Made by a program: the position numbers and the translations under genes. Shown here piece after piece: positions 25,000 through 34,076 of a stretch of DNA of 35,485 nucleotides. Position 1 is the stretch's first letter; every line of letters begins with the position of its first letter. Location of the stretch: assembly GCF_003339685.1 (NCBI RefSeq), contig NZ_QPKI01000034.1:1-35485 (forward strand). The letters run 5' to 3'. The notes beneath the pieces were generated by a model that was not told the origin of the DNA, searched no databases, and worked only from the letters and a program-made list of their open reading frames with translations. The stretch comes from Halomonas sp. DQ26W (GTDB taxonomy: Bacteria > Pseudomonadota > Gammaproteobacteria > Pseudomonadales > Halomonadaceae).

Positions 25000-26493
25000 T
25001 CAGGTGCCTCGGTAGATACCGAAGTGATTCAGGCCACGGTCAAGCAGGTGCATGACTTGCATCCGGCTCATCACACCCTGATCGCAGTAGAGTAGATAGC
25101 GACGATCACCCGGCAGTGAATCGGCTTGCGCCTGGAGTTCGTAGAAGGGGATCTGCAGGCACTCGACTCTCGCAAGTGTGAGCGGGGTCGACTCCCGCTC
25201 GGTGGGTGGGCGAATGTCGATCACGCTGACGTTTTTTTCACGTGCCAGCTCCTGTGCACTCTGTACGATATGCAGCGCCGGAACCGGCTCCGATGTTTTC
25301 ATGTCTGCTGTCACCTGCTCCAGAAGCCGCTCGGAGCGGGTCATGCTGACGCGCTCGATGGCGGTATCGAGCACACTGAAGTCGAATCGCTGTTCGGCGG
25401 CCACTACCCGATGGCGCTGCGCCTGGGTGTTGGGACGCTGGGAAATGGCTCCGCAGACCTCCGGCATCAACTCGGCGAAGCGGGCTGTGCCGATTCGTCG
25501 GGCAGTGTCGATAATGTCCTGCTTGTCTTCGACAACCAGCGGACGAAGTATCGGCAAATCGCTGGCCTCATCGATCAGGGCAAGGTTGGTCAGGCTCTGG
25601 CTGGAAACCTGGGCGATGGCGTCGCCGGTCACCAGTATGGGTATTCGGGCGCGGGCAGCGATACGATTGGACGCTCGCAGCATCATGCGTTTCAGGACGA
25701 CGCCGATCAGGCCATCAGGGATGCTGCGCTGAAGCTCGGCGACGACCCCCTCAAACGGAACCGAGAAGAAATGCACTCGATGTGAGCGGCCATAGGACTG
25801 CCAGAGGTGGTGACAGACTTCACGCACGGCTTGCTCATGACCGGCTCCGCCCAGGTCGAAGAACAGGAAGTGGGTCTTGATCCCGCGCCGGATCATCTTC
25901 CATGCGGCTACCGGAGAGTCAAAGCCACCCGAGACCAGCGTCATTGCCTGGCCCTGCACACCCAGCGGATATCCGCCGAGGCCGGGCCAGCGGTGCCGAA
26001 CCAGTCGCAGGTGATTGTCGATGACATCCACCCGCACCTCGATATCCGGTCGTCCGAGATTCACCCTGGCGCTGGGCACGGCGTCCAGCAGGGCTTGCCC
26101 TAGGTGTCGCTCCATCTCTTCGGAGGTGAAGGCGTGGTGGCCTCTGCGCTTTACGGTAACGCGAAAGCTGTGGCCGGCCAGCGACTCCTGCCAGGCTGCC
26201 AGCAAATGCCTCGCGGTATCGTCGAAAGAAAGGAGAGGCAGTTCATCGACGCTTTGCACCTCGTGTATTCCAGGGATACAGGCCAGGGTGGTCTCTACCT
26301 GGCGGCGCAATGCCGGCGTCGCCGTCTCCGGCAGTTTGACATGCAGCGCATCCCAGCCGCCCTGTACGCGAAAGCCTTCGCCCAGGGGGCGCAGCACATT
26401 GCGTACGTTGCCGACCAGGCAGCGGGTCATCTGGCGGCGGACGGAGCGCGACTTGATGGTGATTTCGGGAAACAACTTGAGTAAGTAGTACAT
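25000..26493 (-). CDS. thiI: tRNA 4-thiouridine / thiazole sulfurtransferase ThiI with rhodanese domain
   Basis: This 497-residue protein starts MYYLLKLFPEITIKS, as in E. coli ThiI; the frame upstream to 26568 is not family sequence. Domains in order are a ferredoxin-like and THUMP region (about 1-170), the PP-loop ATPase LVSGGFDSPVAAWK, and a C-terminal rhodanese domain with C470 in YLLYCDQGVMS as the persulfide carrier. MPEVCGAIS corresponds to the second conserved Cys region. It makes 4-thiouridine in tRNA and can supply sulfur for the thiamine thiazole. The ribosome binding site is weak. Confidence 0.95.
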   Translation of the reverse strand: MYYLLKLFPEITIKSRSVRRQMTRCLVGNVRNVLRPLGEGFRVQGGWDALHVKLPETATPALRRQVETTLACIPGIHEVQSVDELPLLSFDDTARHLLAAWQESLAGHSFRVTVKRRGHHAFTSEEMERHLGQALLDAVPSARVNLGRPDIEVRVDVIDNHLRLVRHRWPGLGGYPLGVQGQAMTLVSGGFDSPVAAWKMIRRGIKTHFLFFDLGGAGHEQAVREVCHHLWQSYGRSHRVHFFSVPFEGVVAELQRSIPDGLIGVVLKRMMLRASNRIAARARIPILVTGDAIAQVSSQSLTNLALIDEASDLPILRPLVVEDKQDIIDTARRIGTARFAELMPEVCGAISQRPNTQAQRHRVVAAEQRFDFSVLDTAIERVSMTRSERLLEQVTADMKTSEPVPALHIVQSAQELAREKNVSVIDIRPPTERESTPLTLARVECLQIPFYELQAQADSLPGDRRYLLYCDQGVMSRMQVMHLLDRGLNHFGIYRGT

Positions 26494-26560
26494 CGGTAGG
26501 TGCTTGTAAAAGAGGCGTAAAATCATGAGTTTGCCCATTATAGCAGGGCGCGGGGCGGAG

Positions 26561-26701
26561 GTTGCCAACGCTGGCGTTGATTACCAGCATTGGCGACACC
26601 ACCGGGAGGCCTGCGGCCTCCAGTCGTGAGCTGAAGCTTCCTCCGACAGGGTGGCAATCGCTTGCCACGGCAGGAAAAGTCCGCTGTTGGAGCGCTGCTC
26701 C
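26561..26701. repeat. Cluster of palindromes including a copy of the dispersed repeat
   Basis: Four inverted repeats follow one another between thiI and the next gene. They are GCCAACGCTGG with CCAGCATTGGC (about 26563-26595), GGAGGCC/GGCCTCC (26605-26621), GTGGCAA/TTGCCAC (26651-26668) and GGAGC/GCTCC (26689-26701). Positions 26602-26638 are identical to 82-118. This is a REP-like intergenic cluster. Confidence 0.75.
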
Positions 26702-26731
26702 GGAAAGGGTACGGGTATCGGATGGCAGGGC

Positions 26732-27013
26732 TCAGTAGAGCGCTTGCTCCTCGCCTACTACCTCCTTCAGTAGCTCGAGGAACAACTTGTCGGCTTCGGA
26801 GTGATCTGCGGGATCATCGGGGATATGGATGCCGGTGGTGTCGGAGATTTCGTTGGCGATGCGAGACACGACCCCCTCTTGGTTGTCCTCCACCAGGTGA
26901 CGCCTTGCGATGGTGAGCGACTGCTCGAGGATCTGCGGTTCCTGGAGAAGCTTCTTGATGAACCCGCGCAATTCATTGATCACGCGAGTCTTCTGAATTT
27001 CCGATGCGGACAT
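26732..27013 (-). CDS. Short conserved-looking acidic helical protein, unknown function
   Basis: This is a 93-residue protein started at MSASEIQKTRVINELRGFIK. AAGGAG lies seven bases upstream and decides the start over a longer open frame whose extension is His/Arg-rich and encoded by a 15-base tandem repeat. The protein is predicted to be almost wholly helical and soluble, with an acidic C-terminus (EADKLFLELLKEVVGEEQAL). I see no catalytic motif or signal peptide and do not recognise the family. Confidence 0.75.
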   Translation of the reverse strand: MSASEIQKTRVINELRGFIKKLLQEPQILEQSLTIARRHLVEDNQEGVVSRIANEISDTTGIHIPDDPADHSEADKLFLELLKEVVGEEQALY

Positions 27014-27030
27014 GACGGTCTCCTTGTGAT

Positions 27031-27067
27031 GATGGCCGTGTCGGTGATGGCCGTGTCGGTGATGGCC
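27031..27067. repeat. 15-base tandem repeat, about 2.5 copies
   Basis: GATGGCCGTGTCGGT is repeated exactly at 27031-27045 and 27046-27060, with a partial third copy (GATGGCC) to 27067. It lies immediately upstream of the start of the 93-residue protein gene, so copy number may alter its promoter or leader. Confidence 0.9.
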
Positions 27068-27236
27068 TGACGATAGCATGTTTGACGGCGGTCGGGAGAG
27101 GCCTGAAAGGATAGGCGCGACTCGGTCCGGGGTTCGCCTGGGGCGCCGCCGGGCGTTGCCCTGGCTGAAGTGTGGCGACAAAGTGAAAAAGCGTTTACAC
27201 GGAATCTGTTGGACAAAATGTCAAGCTCGGTTACGC

Positions 27237-27487
27237 TATATTACAAAGCAATATTCATCAGTAAAAAGGCTGTGATGTGTCATATTTTGTCGGTTGGTTA
27301 ACTTAGTACTAAAAGGCTCATATAAGTGCCACCCGACGTCAGCGGTAGAACAGGTTCCAAAAGGAATCGGGAAAGGATGCACCACCCGCTTTGGCCGGGT
27401 GAGCCCCGAAACAATAACAAATCAAAAGATATTTCAAGCCGGACCAGCCCGCATGTCATGCGTCCGAACTCATGAGAAGGGAATGCC
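27237..27487 (+). promoter_or_regulatory. Promoter and structured leader of the adhesin secretion genes
   Basis: This lies in a 474-base gap before the TolC-type gene. TATATT at 27237-27242 is a good -10, but the -35 is poor. Further down, GGTTCC and GGAATC pair around an AAAA loop (27353-27368). TCGGG (27367-27371) pairs with CCCGA (27405-27409) around an inner CACCCG/CGGGTG hairpin (27383-27401). This could be a regulatory RNA element or a protein-binding leader. It does not match the c-di-GMP riboswitch consensus I know. Confidence 0.4.
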
Positions 27488-29707
27488 ATGAAAAAGAAAA
27501 CCGACCTACCACGTGCCCGCTTTCTGGCCAAGGCCATCGTGCTGGGCTCCTCCTTGACGCTAATGCCGATTACTGCCGCCGTTGCGCAGAGTCTGCCGTC
27601 GGGCATGGCTGCCCCGGGGGCTGCCGACCTGCAGCAGGTGATACGTCAGGCACTCACCACCAACCCTGAAGTACATGCGGCCTGGAACGGACTGAGTGCT
27701 GCCGGGCACGATGTGAGTGTGGCACGAGGCAACTACCTGCCCAGAATCGATGTGACGGCCGGGATCGGTCGTGAAGACAGCGGGGATGGGCGCGGCAGCT
27801 ACGACACGGATTTCGCCGAACTGACGCTGAACCAGATGATCTATGATGGCTTCGCCACGCGGAGCGAGGTCGAGCGACTGGACCGCGCCAAGCTGGTGCG
27901 CTATTACGAGCTGCTGGGTGCCAGCGAGAACGTGGCGCTCGAGGCAGCGCGAGCCTATCTGGATGTCAGCCGATATCGAGATCTGGTACGTCTGGCCCAG
28001 GATAACTATGCGGACCATCGACGGGTATTCAATCAGATCGAGGACCGGGTGCGTTCCGGCGCCGGTCGTGGGGTCGATCTCCAGCAGATATCCGGTCGCC
28101 TGGCGCTGGCCGAGTCCAACCTGATGACCGAAGCCTCCAACCTGCACGATGTGACGGCGCGGTACCAGCGTATCGTCGGCTCCCTGCCTGCCGAGAACCT
28201 GGCACCGGCGCCACGGCTCGACGACCGCCTGCCGCCTTCGGTCACCGATGCGGTCAACATGGCCTTCGAGGGGAATCCGGAGTTCCACGCCGCCATCGAG
28301 AATATCGAAGCGTCACGCGCCGAACAAGCGGGAACCCGGGCGGATTTCCAGCCCAGGCTGGACCTGCGAGGCCGTGCCGGCACCAACAACGAAAGCGGCA
28401 TCGCAGGGCGTCGCGACCAGCACAGCATCGAGCTGGTCGCGAGCATGAACCTGTACCGTGGTGGAAGCGACCTGGCCTCTTTCCGTGCCGCCAGCGATCG
28501 TGTCGAGCAGTCGGTCAATCTGCGTGACAAGGCGTGTAACGATATCAGGCAGACCACCCAGATCGCCTATAACGACACCCAACGATTGCGCGAGCAGATG
28601 CAGTACTTGAACGAGCATCGCCAGTCCATCGACCGGGTTCGCGGCGCCTACCAGCAGCAGTTCGATATCGGTGAGCGTACGCTGCTCGACGTGCTGGACA
28701 GTGAGAACGAATATTTCGAGTCCAGCCGCGCTTATGTCAATGCCGAATATGACGTCGTGCTCGCCGATGCGCGGACGCTGGCGGCCATGGGGCAACTGAT
28801 GCAGGTGCTGGGGGTGGTGCGCGACGACATGCCGACCCTGGCCGAGATGGGCAGCGACGGTGTCGAGCGAGATCCTAGTGTGATCTGCCCAGTGCAGGGT
28901 CCGGCCGGCTTTACCCTGGCGGACCTGACCGGTGGCATCAGCATCCCGGCACCCGTCCGGGGGCCGGATGTGACCCTCTCTGCCGATGCCCTGTTCGCCG
29001 TCAATAGCGCCGTACTGACCCCGATCGCCAGGAATGAGCTCGATACATTGGTCACCCAGATCCGTGACCGGGAAAATCTCGGTGGCGTTTTCATTGCCGG
29101 CCACGCTGACAGCACTGGCACCGATGCCATCAACGATCCGCTGTCTCAGCGCCGAGCCGACAGTGTCGCCGACTACTTGGTCAGCCAGGGCGTGCCGCGC
29201 AACCTGATCGAAACACGGGGCTACGGTTCCCGTCAGCCTATCGCCAGCAACGATACGGTGCAGGGCCGTCAGCAGAATCGCCGTGTCGAGGTAACCCTGG
29301 AGACACGCCAGGAAAGTGCCAGCCGCCTTCAGCAGCAAGGGCAGCAGGCCGAGGCCGTGTTCGGCAGTGTACCGATTCCCGTGGCTCAGGAGGCGACCGA
29401 GATGGCATTCGGGACGGGCTTGTACGCCAGCATCCCGCAGGCTCTGGCTGGCGCCAAGGGTTTTGATATAGCAGTTGCCGCTATGGAGGATGCGGTGTTC
29501 TTGCAGGTGGCTGCGCTGTCACGGGAGTCCTCGGCTGCCGATTTGCGTGATCAACTGAGCCGGGCGCTGGAGCGTCCCGTTACTCTCGCCAGCGGTTCCG
29601 GCCTGCATCGGGTCCGCCTGGGGCCGATCGATACTCGCGAACTGGCTGAGTTCCAGGCTCGGCTCGGCCAGATGGGATATCACGGTGCTTATGTGGTGCG
29701 TGGCTAG
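27488..29707 (+). CDS. TolC-family outer-membrane export protein fused to OmpA-like and SPOR domains
   Basis: This 739-residue protein has a signal peptide (cleaved near AVAQS). A TolC/LapE domain spans about 45-460, with two repeat halves and LNQMIYDGFATRS and MNLYRGGSDLASF as equivalent strands. An OmpA peptidoglycan-binding domain follows (about 497-610), with GHADSTGTDAINDPLSQRRA and NRRVEVTL. The C-terminus (about 665-738) reads FLQVAALSRESSAADLRDQL, then HRVRLGPI and GYHGAYVV, a SPOR-type repeat that binds denuded glycan in related proteins. The protein should form the outer-membrane duct of the type I exporter encoded just downstream and hold it to the cell wall. AAGGGA precedes the ATG. 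The triple fusion is unusual. Confidence 0.9.
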   Translation: MKKKTDLPRARFLAKAIVLGSSLTLMPITAAVAQSLPSGMAAPGAADLQQVIRQALTTNPEVHAAWNGLSAAGHDVSVARGNYLPRIDVTAGIGREDSGDGRGSYDTDFAELTLNQMIYDGFATRSEVERLDRAKLVRYYELLGASENVALEAARAYLDVSRYRDLVRLAQDNYADHRRVFNQIEDRVRSGAGRGVDLQQISGRLALAESNLMTEASNLHDVTARYQRIVGSLPAENLAPAPRLDDRLPPSVTDAVNMAFEGNPEFHAAIENIEASRAEQAGTRADFQPRLDLRGRAGTNNESGIAGRRDQHSIELVASMNLYRGGSDLASFRAASDRVEQSVNLRDKACNDIRQTTQIAYNDTQRLREQMQYLNEHRQSIDRVRGAYQQQFDIGERTLLDVLDSENEYFESSRAYVNAEYDVVLADARTLAAMGQLMQVLGVVRDDMPTLAEMGSDGVERDPSVICPVQGPAGFTLADLTGGISIPAPVRGPDVTLSADALFAVNSAVLTPIARNELDTLVTQIRDRENLGGVFIAGHADSTGTDAINDPLSQRRADSVADYLVSQGVPRNLIETRGYGSRQPIASNDTVQGRQQNRRVEVTLETRQESASRLQQQGQQAEAVFGSVPIPVAQEATEMAFGTGLYASIPQALAGAKGFDIAVAAMEDAVFLQVAALSRESSAADLRDQLSRALERPVTLASGSGLHRVRLGPIDTRELAEFQARLGQMGYHGAYVVRG

Positions 29708-29816
29708 GGACGAGCAATGCACTCCCTATGAGCCCGGTTACGGCCGGGCCATTGCCTGATGACAGGGCGCATGTCCGCTGCAGCCTGCATCGTTCCCGCT
29801 TTCGCAAGAGGTGGCT

Positions 29817-31988
29817 GTGACCCTAAAGGAAAATCTTGAACCGGCACCGGAGTCGGCGCGATCCGCAGTGCGTGATGAACTGCTCGCCTGTTTGCAAAGC
29901 ATCGCCCTGGTGCATGACCATGGCGTCACTGCCGAGTCCCTGACGGCGGGCCTGCCACTCGAGGATGGCAGGCTGACGCCCGGGGTCTTTCCTCGCGCCG
30001 CCACCCGGGCAGGTATGACGGCAAGAATCGTCAAGAGCCGCCTGGTACAACTCAATCCGGCTCTCTTCCCTGTCGTCCTGCTGCTCGAGCCGGGCCGGGC
30101 CTGCGTGCTCGTCGCCCTGGACATCAAGGCGTGGCAGGCTCAGGTTATCTTCCCCGAATTGGGAGAAGCGGTCAGCGAAGTCAATCTCGATGGCTTGATC
30201 GGCAGTTACAGCGGCCAGGCCATCTATGTGCGTCCGCGTTTCCGTTTCGATGAACGCGGTCCGGAAGTGAAACGGCAGCGGGCTCGCCACTGGTTCTGGG
30301 GCGTTATTCGCGAGAACCGCAAGCTCTACCGCGACGTCATCATCGGTTCCTTCCTGATCAATCTGTTTGCCGTGGCGATGCCGCTGTTCGTGCTCAATGT
30401 CTACGACCGGGTGGTGCCCAACCAGGCGACAGAAACACTTTGGGTCCTGGCAGCCGGTATCTTCGTCGTGCTCTGCTTCGACCTTGTGTTGCGCCTGATG
30501 CGTAATGCCTTTGTCGATCTCGCGGCTAGCCGGGCCGACGTAAAGCTATCGTCCTCCATCATGACCAGGGTGCTTGGCCTGCGCATGGAGGCACGGCCGG
30601 CTTCCACGGGCTCCTTTGCCGCCACCCTGCAATCCTTCGAGTCGGTTCGGGCCTTCATCGGCTCGGCGACGGTGGTCTCCCTGGTCGATTTGCCGTTCGT
30701 GTTGCTTTTCGCCGGCATTATTGCCCTGATAGGTCCGCCGCTGGTGCTGCCTGTCATTGTCGGCATCCTTTTCGTGCTGCTCTACGCCATGGCGGCGCAG
30801 GGCAAGTTGCATGAGCTTTCCGAAACCACGTGGCGCATCGGTGCGCAGCGCAATGCCACCCTGGTGGAGTCGATTTCAAGCCTGGAAACCGTCAAGACGC
30901 TACGTGCCGAAAGCCGTATCCAGGGCTCCTGGGAGAAGGCGAGCGCCTTCCTGTCGCGTACGGCGGCTCAATTACGCCTGGTCAGCTCCTCCGTGACCAG
31001 CGTGGCCCAGTGGGCACAGCACAGCGTTGCCGTCAGCGTGATCATCATCGGTGTCTACCTGATCATTGATGGCCAGCTGACCCAGGGCGGCCTGATCGCG
31101 GCGTATCTGCTCTCGTCCCGGGCCATGGCACCGGTTAGCCAGGCGGCGGCGTTGCTGGCGCAGTACCATCAGTCATCAACGGCTTTGCAGTCGCTCAATG
31201 GCGTCATGGAGCGACCGGTGGAGCGGCCCGAAGGGAAGCAATTCATCAGCCGCCCGGTCATCCGCGGTGAGATCCGTTTCGATAAGGTGACGCTGCGCTA
31301 TCCGGAAGAGGAGCGCGATGCCCTGCGTGATATCTCATTGAAGATCGAGCCCGGCGAGAAGGTTGCGTTACTGGGCCGGGTCGGCTGTGGCAAGTCGACA
31401 CTCAACAAGGTGATGCTGGGCCTCTATCAGCCTACCAGCGGTGCTGTACTGGTTGATGGCGTCGACATTCGTCAGTTTGACCCCATCCAGTTGAGGCGCC
31501 ATATCGGCTACGTTCCCCAGGATGTCAGCCTGTTCTTCGGTTCGCTGCGCGATAACGTGGTGGCGGGCGGTGGCAGCGATGGGGTGGATGATGAAGCGCT
31601 GCTGCGTGCGATCGAACTGGCTGGCTTGCAGAGTCTGGTTAACACCCATCCCCACGGCGTGGACCTGCAGGTAGGTGAGCGTGGCCAGTCGCTTTCCGGA
31701 GGGCAGCGCCAGGCCGTTGCTATTGCACGGGCGTTGGTTCACGACCCCCAGATACTGCTGCTGGATGAGCCTTCCAGCTCCATGGATCATGCCAGCGAGG
31801 AGAGCTTCAAGGCGAGCCTGCAGTCCTATGCAGAAGGTAAGACCATGATCGTGGTTACGCACCGTACGTCATTACTGTCGTTGGTCGATCGCATCATCGT
31901 CATCGACACCGGCAAAGTGGTTGCCGATGGTCCCCGTGACAAGGTGGTGGAGGCACTGCGCAAGGGACAGATCGGGAGGGCCAGCTAA
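29817..31988 (+). CDS. Type I secretion ABC transporter, LapB-like
   Basis: This 723-residue exporter starts at GTG 29817, five bases after the GAGG of AAGAGGTG; the GTG at 29811 is too close to it. Residues 20-140 are a C39-like domain (PLEDGRLTPGVFPRAATRAG) without the peptidase Cys motif, as in LapB and HlyB exporters of uncleaved substrates. Membrane helices span about 165-430. The nucleotide-binding domain has GRVGCGKST (K526), LSGGQRQAVAIARAL and ILLLDEPSS. With the TolC-type and HlyD-type proteins beside it, it should export the giant adhesin encoded at 34249 onwards. Its stop overlaps the next start by one base (TAATG). Confidence 0.93.
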   Translation: MTLKENLEPAPESARSAVRDELLACLQSIALVHDHGVTAESLTAGLPLEDGRLTPGVFPRAATRAGMTARIVKSRLVQLNPALFPVVLLLEPGRACVLVALDIKAWQAQVIFPELGEAVSEVNLDGLIGSYSGQAIYVRPRFRFDERGPEVKRQRARHWFWGVIRENRKLYRDVIIGSFLINLFAVAMPLFVLNVYDRVVPNQATETLWVLAAGIFVVLCFDLVLRLMRNAFVDLAASRADVKLSSSIMTRVLGLRMEARPASTGSFAATLQSFESVRAFIGSATVVSLVDLPFVLLFAGIIALIGPPLVLPVIVGILFVLLYAMAAQGKLHELSETTWRIGAQRNATLVESISSLETVKTLRAESRIQGSWEKASAFLSRTAAQLRLVSSSVTSVAQWAQHSVAVSVIIIGVYLIIDGQLTQGGLIAAYLLSSRAMAPVSQAAALLAQYHQSSTALQSLNGVMERPVERPEGKQFISRPVIRGEIRFDKVTLRYPEEERDALRDISLKIEPGEKVALLGRVGCGKSTLNKVMLGLYQPTSGAVLVDGVDIRQFDPIQLRRHIGYVPQDVSLFFGSLRDNVVAGGGSDGVDDEALLRAIELAGLQSLVNTHPHGVDLQVGERGQSLSGGQRQAVAIARALVHDPQILLLDEPSSSMDHASEESFKASLQSYAEGKTMIVVTHRTSLLSLVDRIIVIDTGKVVADGPRDKVVEALRKGQIGRAS

Positions 31989-33418
31989 TGGCCAAGGTAA
32001 AGGGGCCTACGGCCGAACAGCAGGGGTTCGAGGCGATCGGGCGCTTTTCCGAGGTAGGCGGCAAACCGTTTCGGCCATTCATCGACCGTCTCTTCGCTCG
32101 TCGCGTTACATCGGCTCACCTCAATCGAGACTGGGCGAGCGATGCTGACTGGGCGCGCATGCAGCAGGACCCGATTCGAGCGCGGGCCTTCCTCTATACT
32201 TTTTTCCTCGCCGTGGCGGCACTGATCACCTGGTCGTACTTCGCTTCCATCGACGAGGTGACACGCGGAACCGGGCGGGTGATCCCTTCTTCTCAGTTGC
32301 AGAAGGTACAATCCTTCGATGGTGGGGTGGTGCAGGATATCGAAGTGCGTGAAGGGGAGTTCGTCGAGGCAGGACAAGTGCTCATGCGCATCGACCCGAC
32401 TCGCTTCATAGCCAACTTTCGTGAAAACCGAGCCCAGGCGATGGCACTGCGAGCCCGAGCCGAGCGACTGCGAGCCCTGGTCACCGACACGCCCTTCAAT
32501 CCCGATGAAGAGCTGCGCAATGAAGTGCCCGAAATCGTGGACCAGGAGCGCGAAGTCTACGAAAGCCGACGAGAGGAACTGCGCGAGCAGGAAAGTATTC
32601 TGCGTGACCGCATACGTCAGCGTGAGGAAGAGCTCAACGAAGCCAAGGCGCGTCGCGACACTGCTCAGCGCGAAGCCAACATGGCGAGTCAGGAGCTCAA
32701 CCTGACCCGGCCGCTGCTGCAGTCCGGGGCGGTATCAGAAGTGGACATCCTCAGACTCGAGCGTGAGGTCTCGCGGGCTACAGGCGAGCGCAATCAGGCG
32801 GCGGCCGCGGTCGCTCGACTCGAAGCGGCCGTTGAGGAGGCGCGCACCCAGCTGCGTGAACTCGGTGCAGAACGACGCAGCGCATGGCGCAACGACCTGG
32901 CCCAGACCATCGGTGATCTCGGTGCCTTTGTCGAATCCAGTGTTGGCCTGGAAGACCGGGTTCGCCTGGCTGAGGTGCGCTCCCCGGTTGATGGTGTTGT
33001 GCAGCGCCTGGCTATCACCACCTTGGGTGGGGTCGTGCAACCCGGGCAAGAGGTGGTGGATATCATTCCCAGTGACGATCAGCTGCTTGTCGAGGCGCGT
33101 ATCGCTCCTCAGGACATCGCCTTTTTGAGCCCCGGCCAGCCGGCAACGATCAAGCTGACCGCCTACGATTTTGCTATCTACGGTGGACTCGAGGCTGAAC
33201 TCGACCATATCAGTGCCGACACCATCACCGACGAGAATGACAACACCTTTTACCTGGTGCGTGTGAGAACGCTTGATGGGGAGGACCTGGGCAGCGATCT
33301 CCTGGTTATTCCCGGCATGACGGCCCAGGTAGACATCATGACCGGTAAGCGCACTGTGATGCAGTATTTGCTCAAGCCCGTTCTTCGGGCATGGAGCGAC
33401 TCTATGGGGGAGCGTTGA
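31988..33418 (+). CDS. Type I secretion membrane-fusion protein, LapC/HlyD-like
   Basis: This 476-residue protein has a cytoplasmic N-terminus of about 65 residues, one membrane helix (68-87) and a lipoyl-like half-motif (SSQLQKVQSFDGGVVQDIEV). A long coiled coil (about 165-300, REELREQESILRDRIRQREE) follows, then the return half and the beta-barrel (RSPVDGVVQRLAI, PGQPATIKLTAYDF). It bridges the ABC transporter and the TolC-type duct in the periplasm. Start and stop overlap the neighbouring genes by one base each (TAATG, TGATG), so the three proteins are probably co-translated. Confidence 0.94.
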   Translation: MAKVKGPTAEQQGFEAIGRFSEVGGKPFRPFIDRLFARRVTSAHLNRDWASDADWARMQQDPIRARAFLYTFFLAVAALITWSYFASIDEVTRGTGRVIPSSQLQKVQSFDGGVVQDIEVREGEFVEAGQVLMRIDPTRFIANFRENRAQAMALRARAERLRALVTDTPFNPDEELRNEVPEIVDQEREVYESRREELREQESILRDRIRQREEELNEAKARRDTAQREANMASQELNLTRPLLQSGAVSEVDILRLEREVSRATGERNQAAAAVARLEAAVEEARTQLRELGAERRSAWRNDLAQTIGDLGAFVESSVGLEDRVRLAEVRSPVDGVVQRLAITTLGGVVQPGQEVVDIIPSDDQLLVEARIAPQDIAFLSPGQPATIKLTAYDFAIYGGLEAELDHISADTITDENDNTFYLVRVRTLDGEDLGSDLLVIPGMTAQVDIMTGKRTVMQYLLKPVLRAWSDSMGER

Positions 33419-34041
33419 TGGTACATTTCTTCGTTTGTCACGGGCGCGACGAGATTCCTCGCTGGCGAATGGCATTTCCCGAGTCGAGCTGGGTAGGACC
33501 GACACAGGCGATGGAGCAGGTCGGGCGGGGAGACATGGCATGGGTCATGAGCAATCTCGACGGCTGGGAGACCCTGGTCAGGGATCTCGCTGACCGAGGT
33601 GCCATCCTGGTCGTGCTGAGTTACACCCCGGACCCCGCGCAAGCATCGCTGGCCCTGATTGCCGGTGCTCGCGGCTATGCTCACGCGCTTTCCCCTGCAA
33701 CACTGCTGCGCCAGGTTGCGCTCGTCACGACCAACCAGGGTATTTGGGTGTTGCCCGAACTCTTGACTAGTGTGGTCGGGGGCACCTTCAAGGCGCTGGG
33801 AGGCAGGGCGCGCATGCAAGGTGACGTTCTGGGAGCGTTGACTGAGCGGGAGCGCACGGTGGCGGTCGCCGTGGCCGAGGGCAGGACCAACAAGGAAGTT
33901 GCCCGTGAACTCGACATCACCGAACGGACCGTCAAGGCCCACCTCGGTGCGATATTCCGTAAGCTTGGCATTCGCGACCGCATGCAGCTGGTGCTGCGTC
34001 TTTCCCAGCAGGAAGTCGACATAGCCGATCCAAGCCACTGA
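33418..34041 (+). CDS. LuxR/NarL-type regulator with degenerate receiver domain
   Basis: This 207-residue protein starts at ATG 33418 within the HlyD stop (TGATG), with GGGGGAG upstream, so translation is coupled. The N-terminal 115 residues fold like a receiver (VVLSYTPD, AGARGYAHALS), but the phosphoacceptor region reads WVMSNLDGWE and the acidic pair reads CHGRDE. Normal phosphorylation therefore seems unlikely. Residues 141-195 are a clear LuxR helix-turn-helix (LTERERTVAVAVAEG, NKEVARELDITERTVKAHLG). It probably controls this adhesin/export locus by a signal other than phosphate. Its place inside the export operon just before the adhesin supports that, by inference. Confidence 0.88.
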   Translation: MVHFFVCHGRDEIPRWRMAFPESSWVGPTQAMEQVGRGDMAWVMSNLDGWETLVRDLADRGAILVVLSYTPDPAQASLALIAGARGYAHALSPATLLRQVALVTTNQGIWVLPELLTSVVGGTFKALGGRARMQGDVLGALTERERTVAVAVAEGRTNKEVARELDITERTVKAHLGAIFRKLGIRDRMQLVLRLSQQEVDIADPSH

Positions 34042-34076
34042 TCCTAAGCATTTTTCTACGCTGTTGCTCATTAATT

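Noticed and set aside
27014..27181. His-rich N-terminal extension of the 93-residue protein, possibly metal-binding
   Set aside because: The His/Arg run is just the translation of the 15-base tandem repeat. AAGGAG before the inner ATG shows where translation starts.
27340..27410. c-di-GMP (GEMM-I) riboswitch upstream of the export genes
   Set aside because: The conserved core segments of that riboswitch are not present in order, so only a generic structured leader is claimed.
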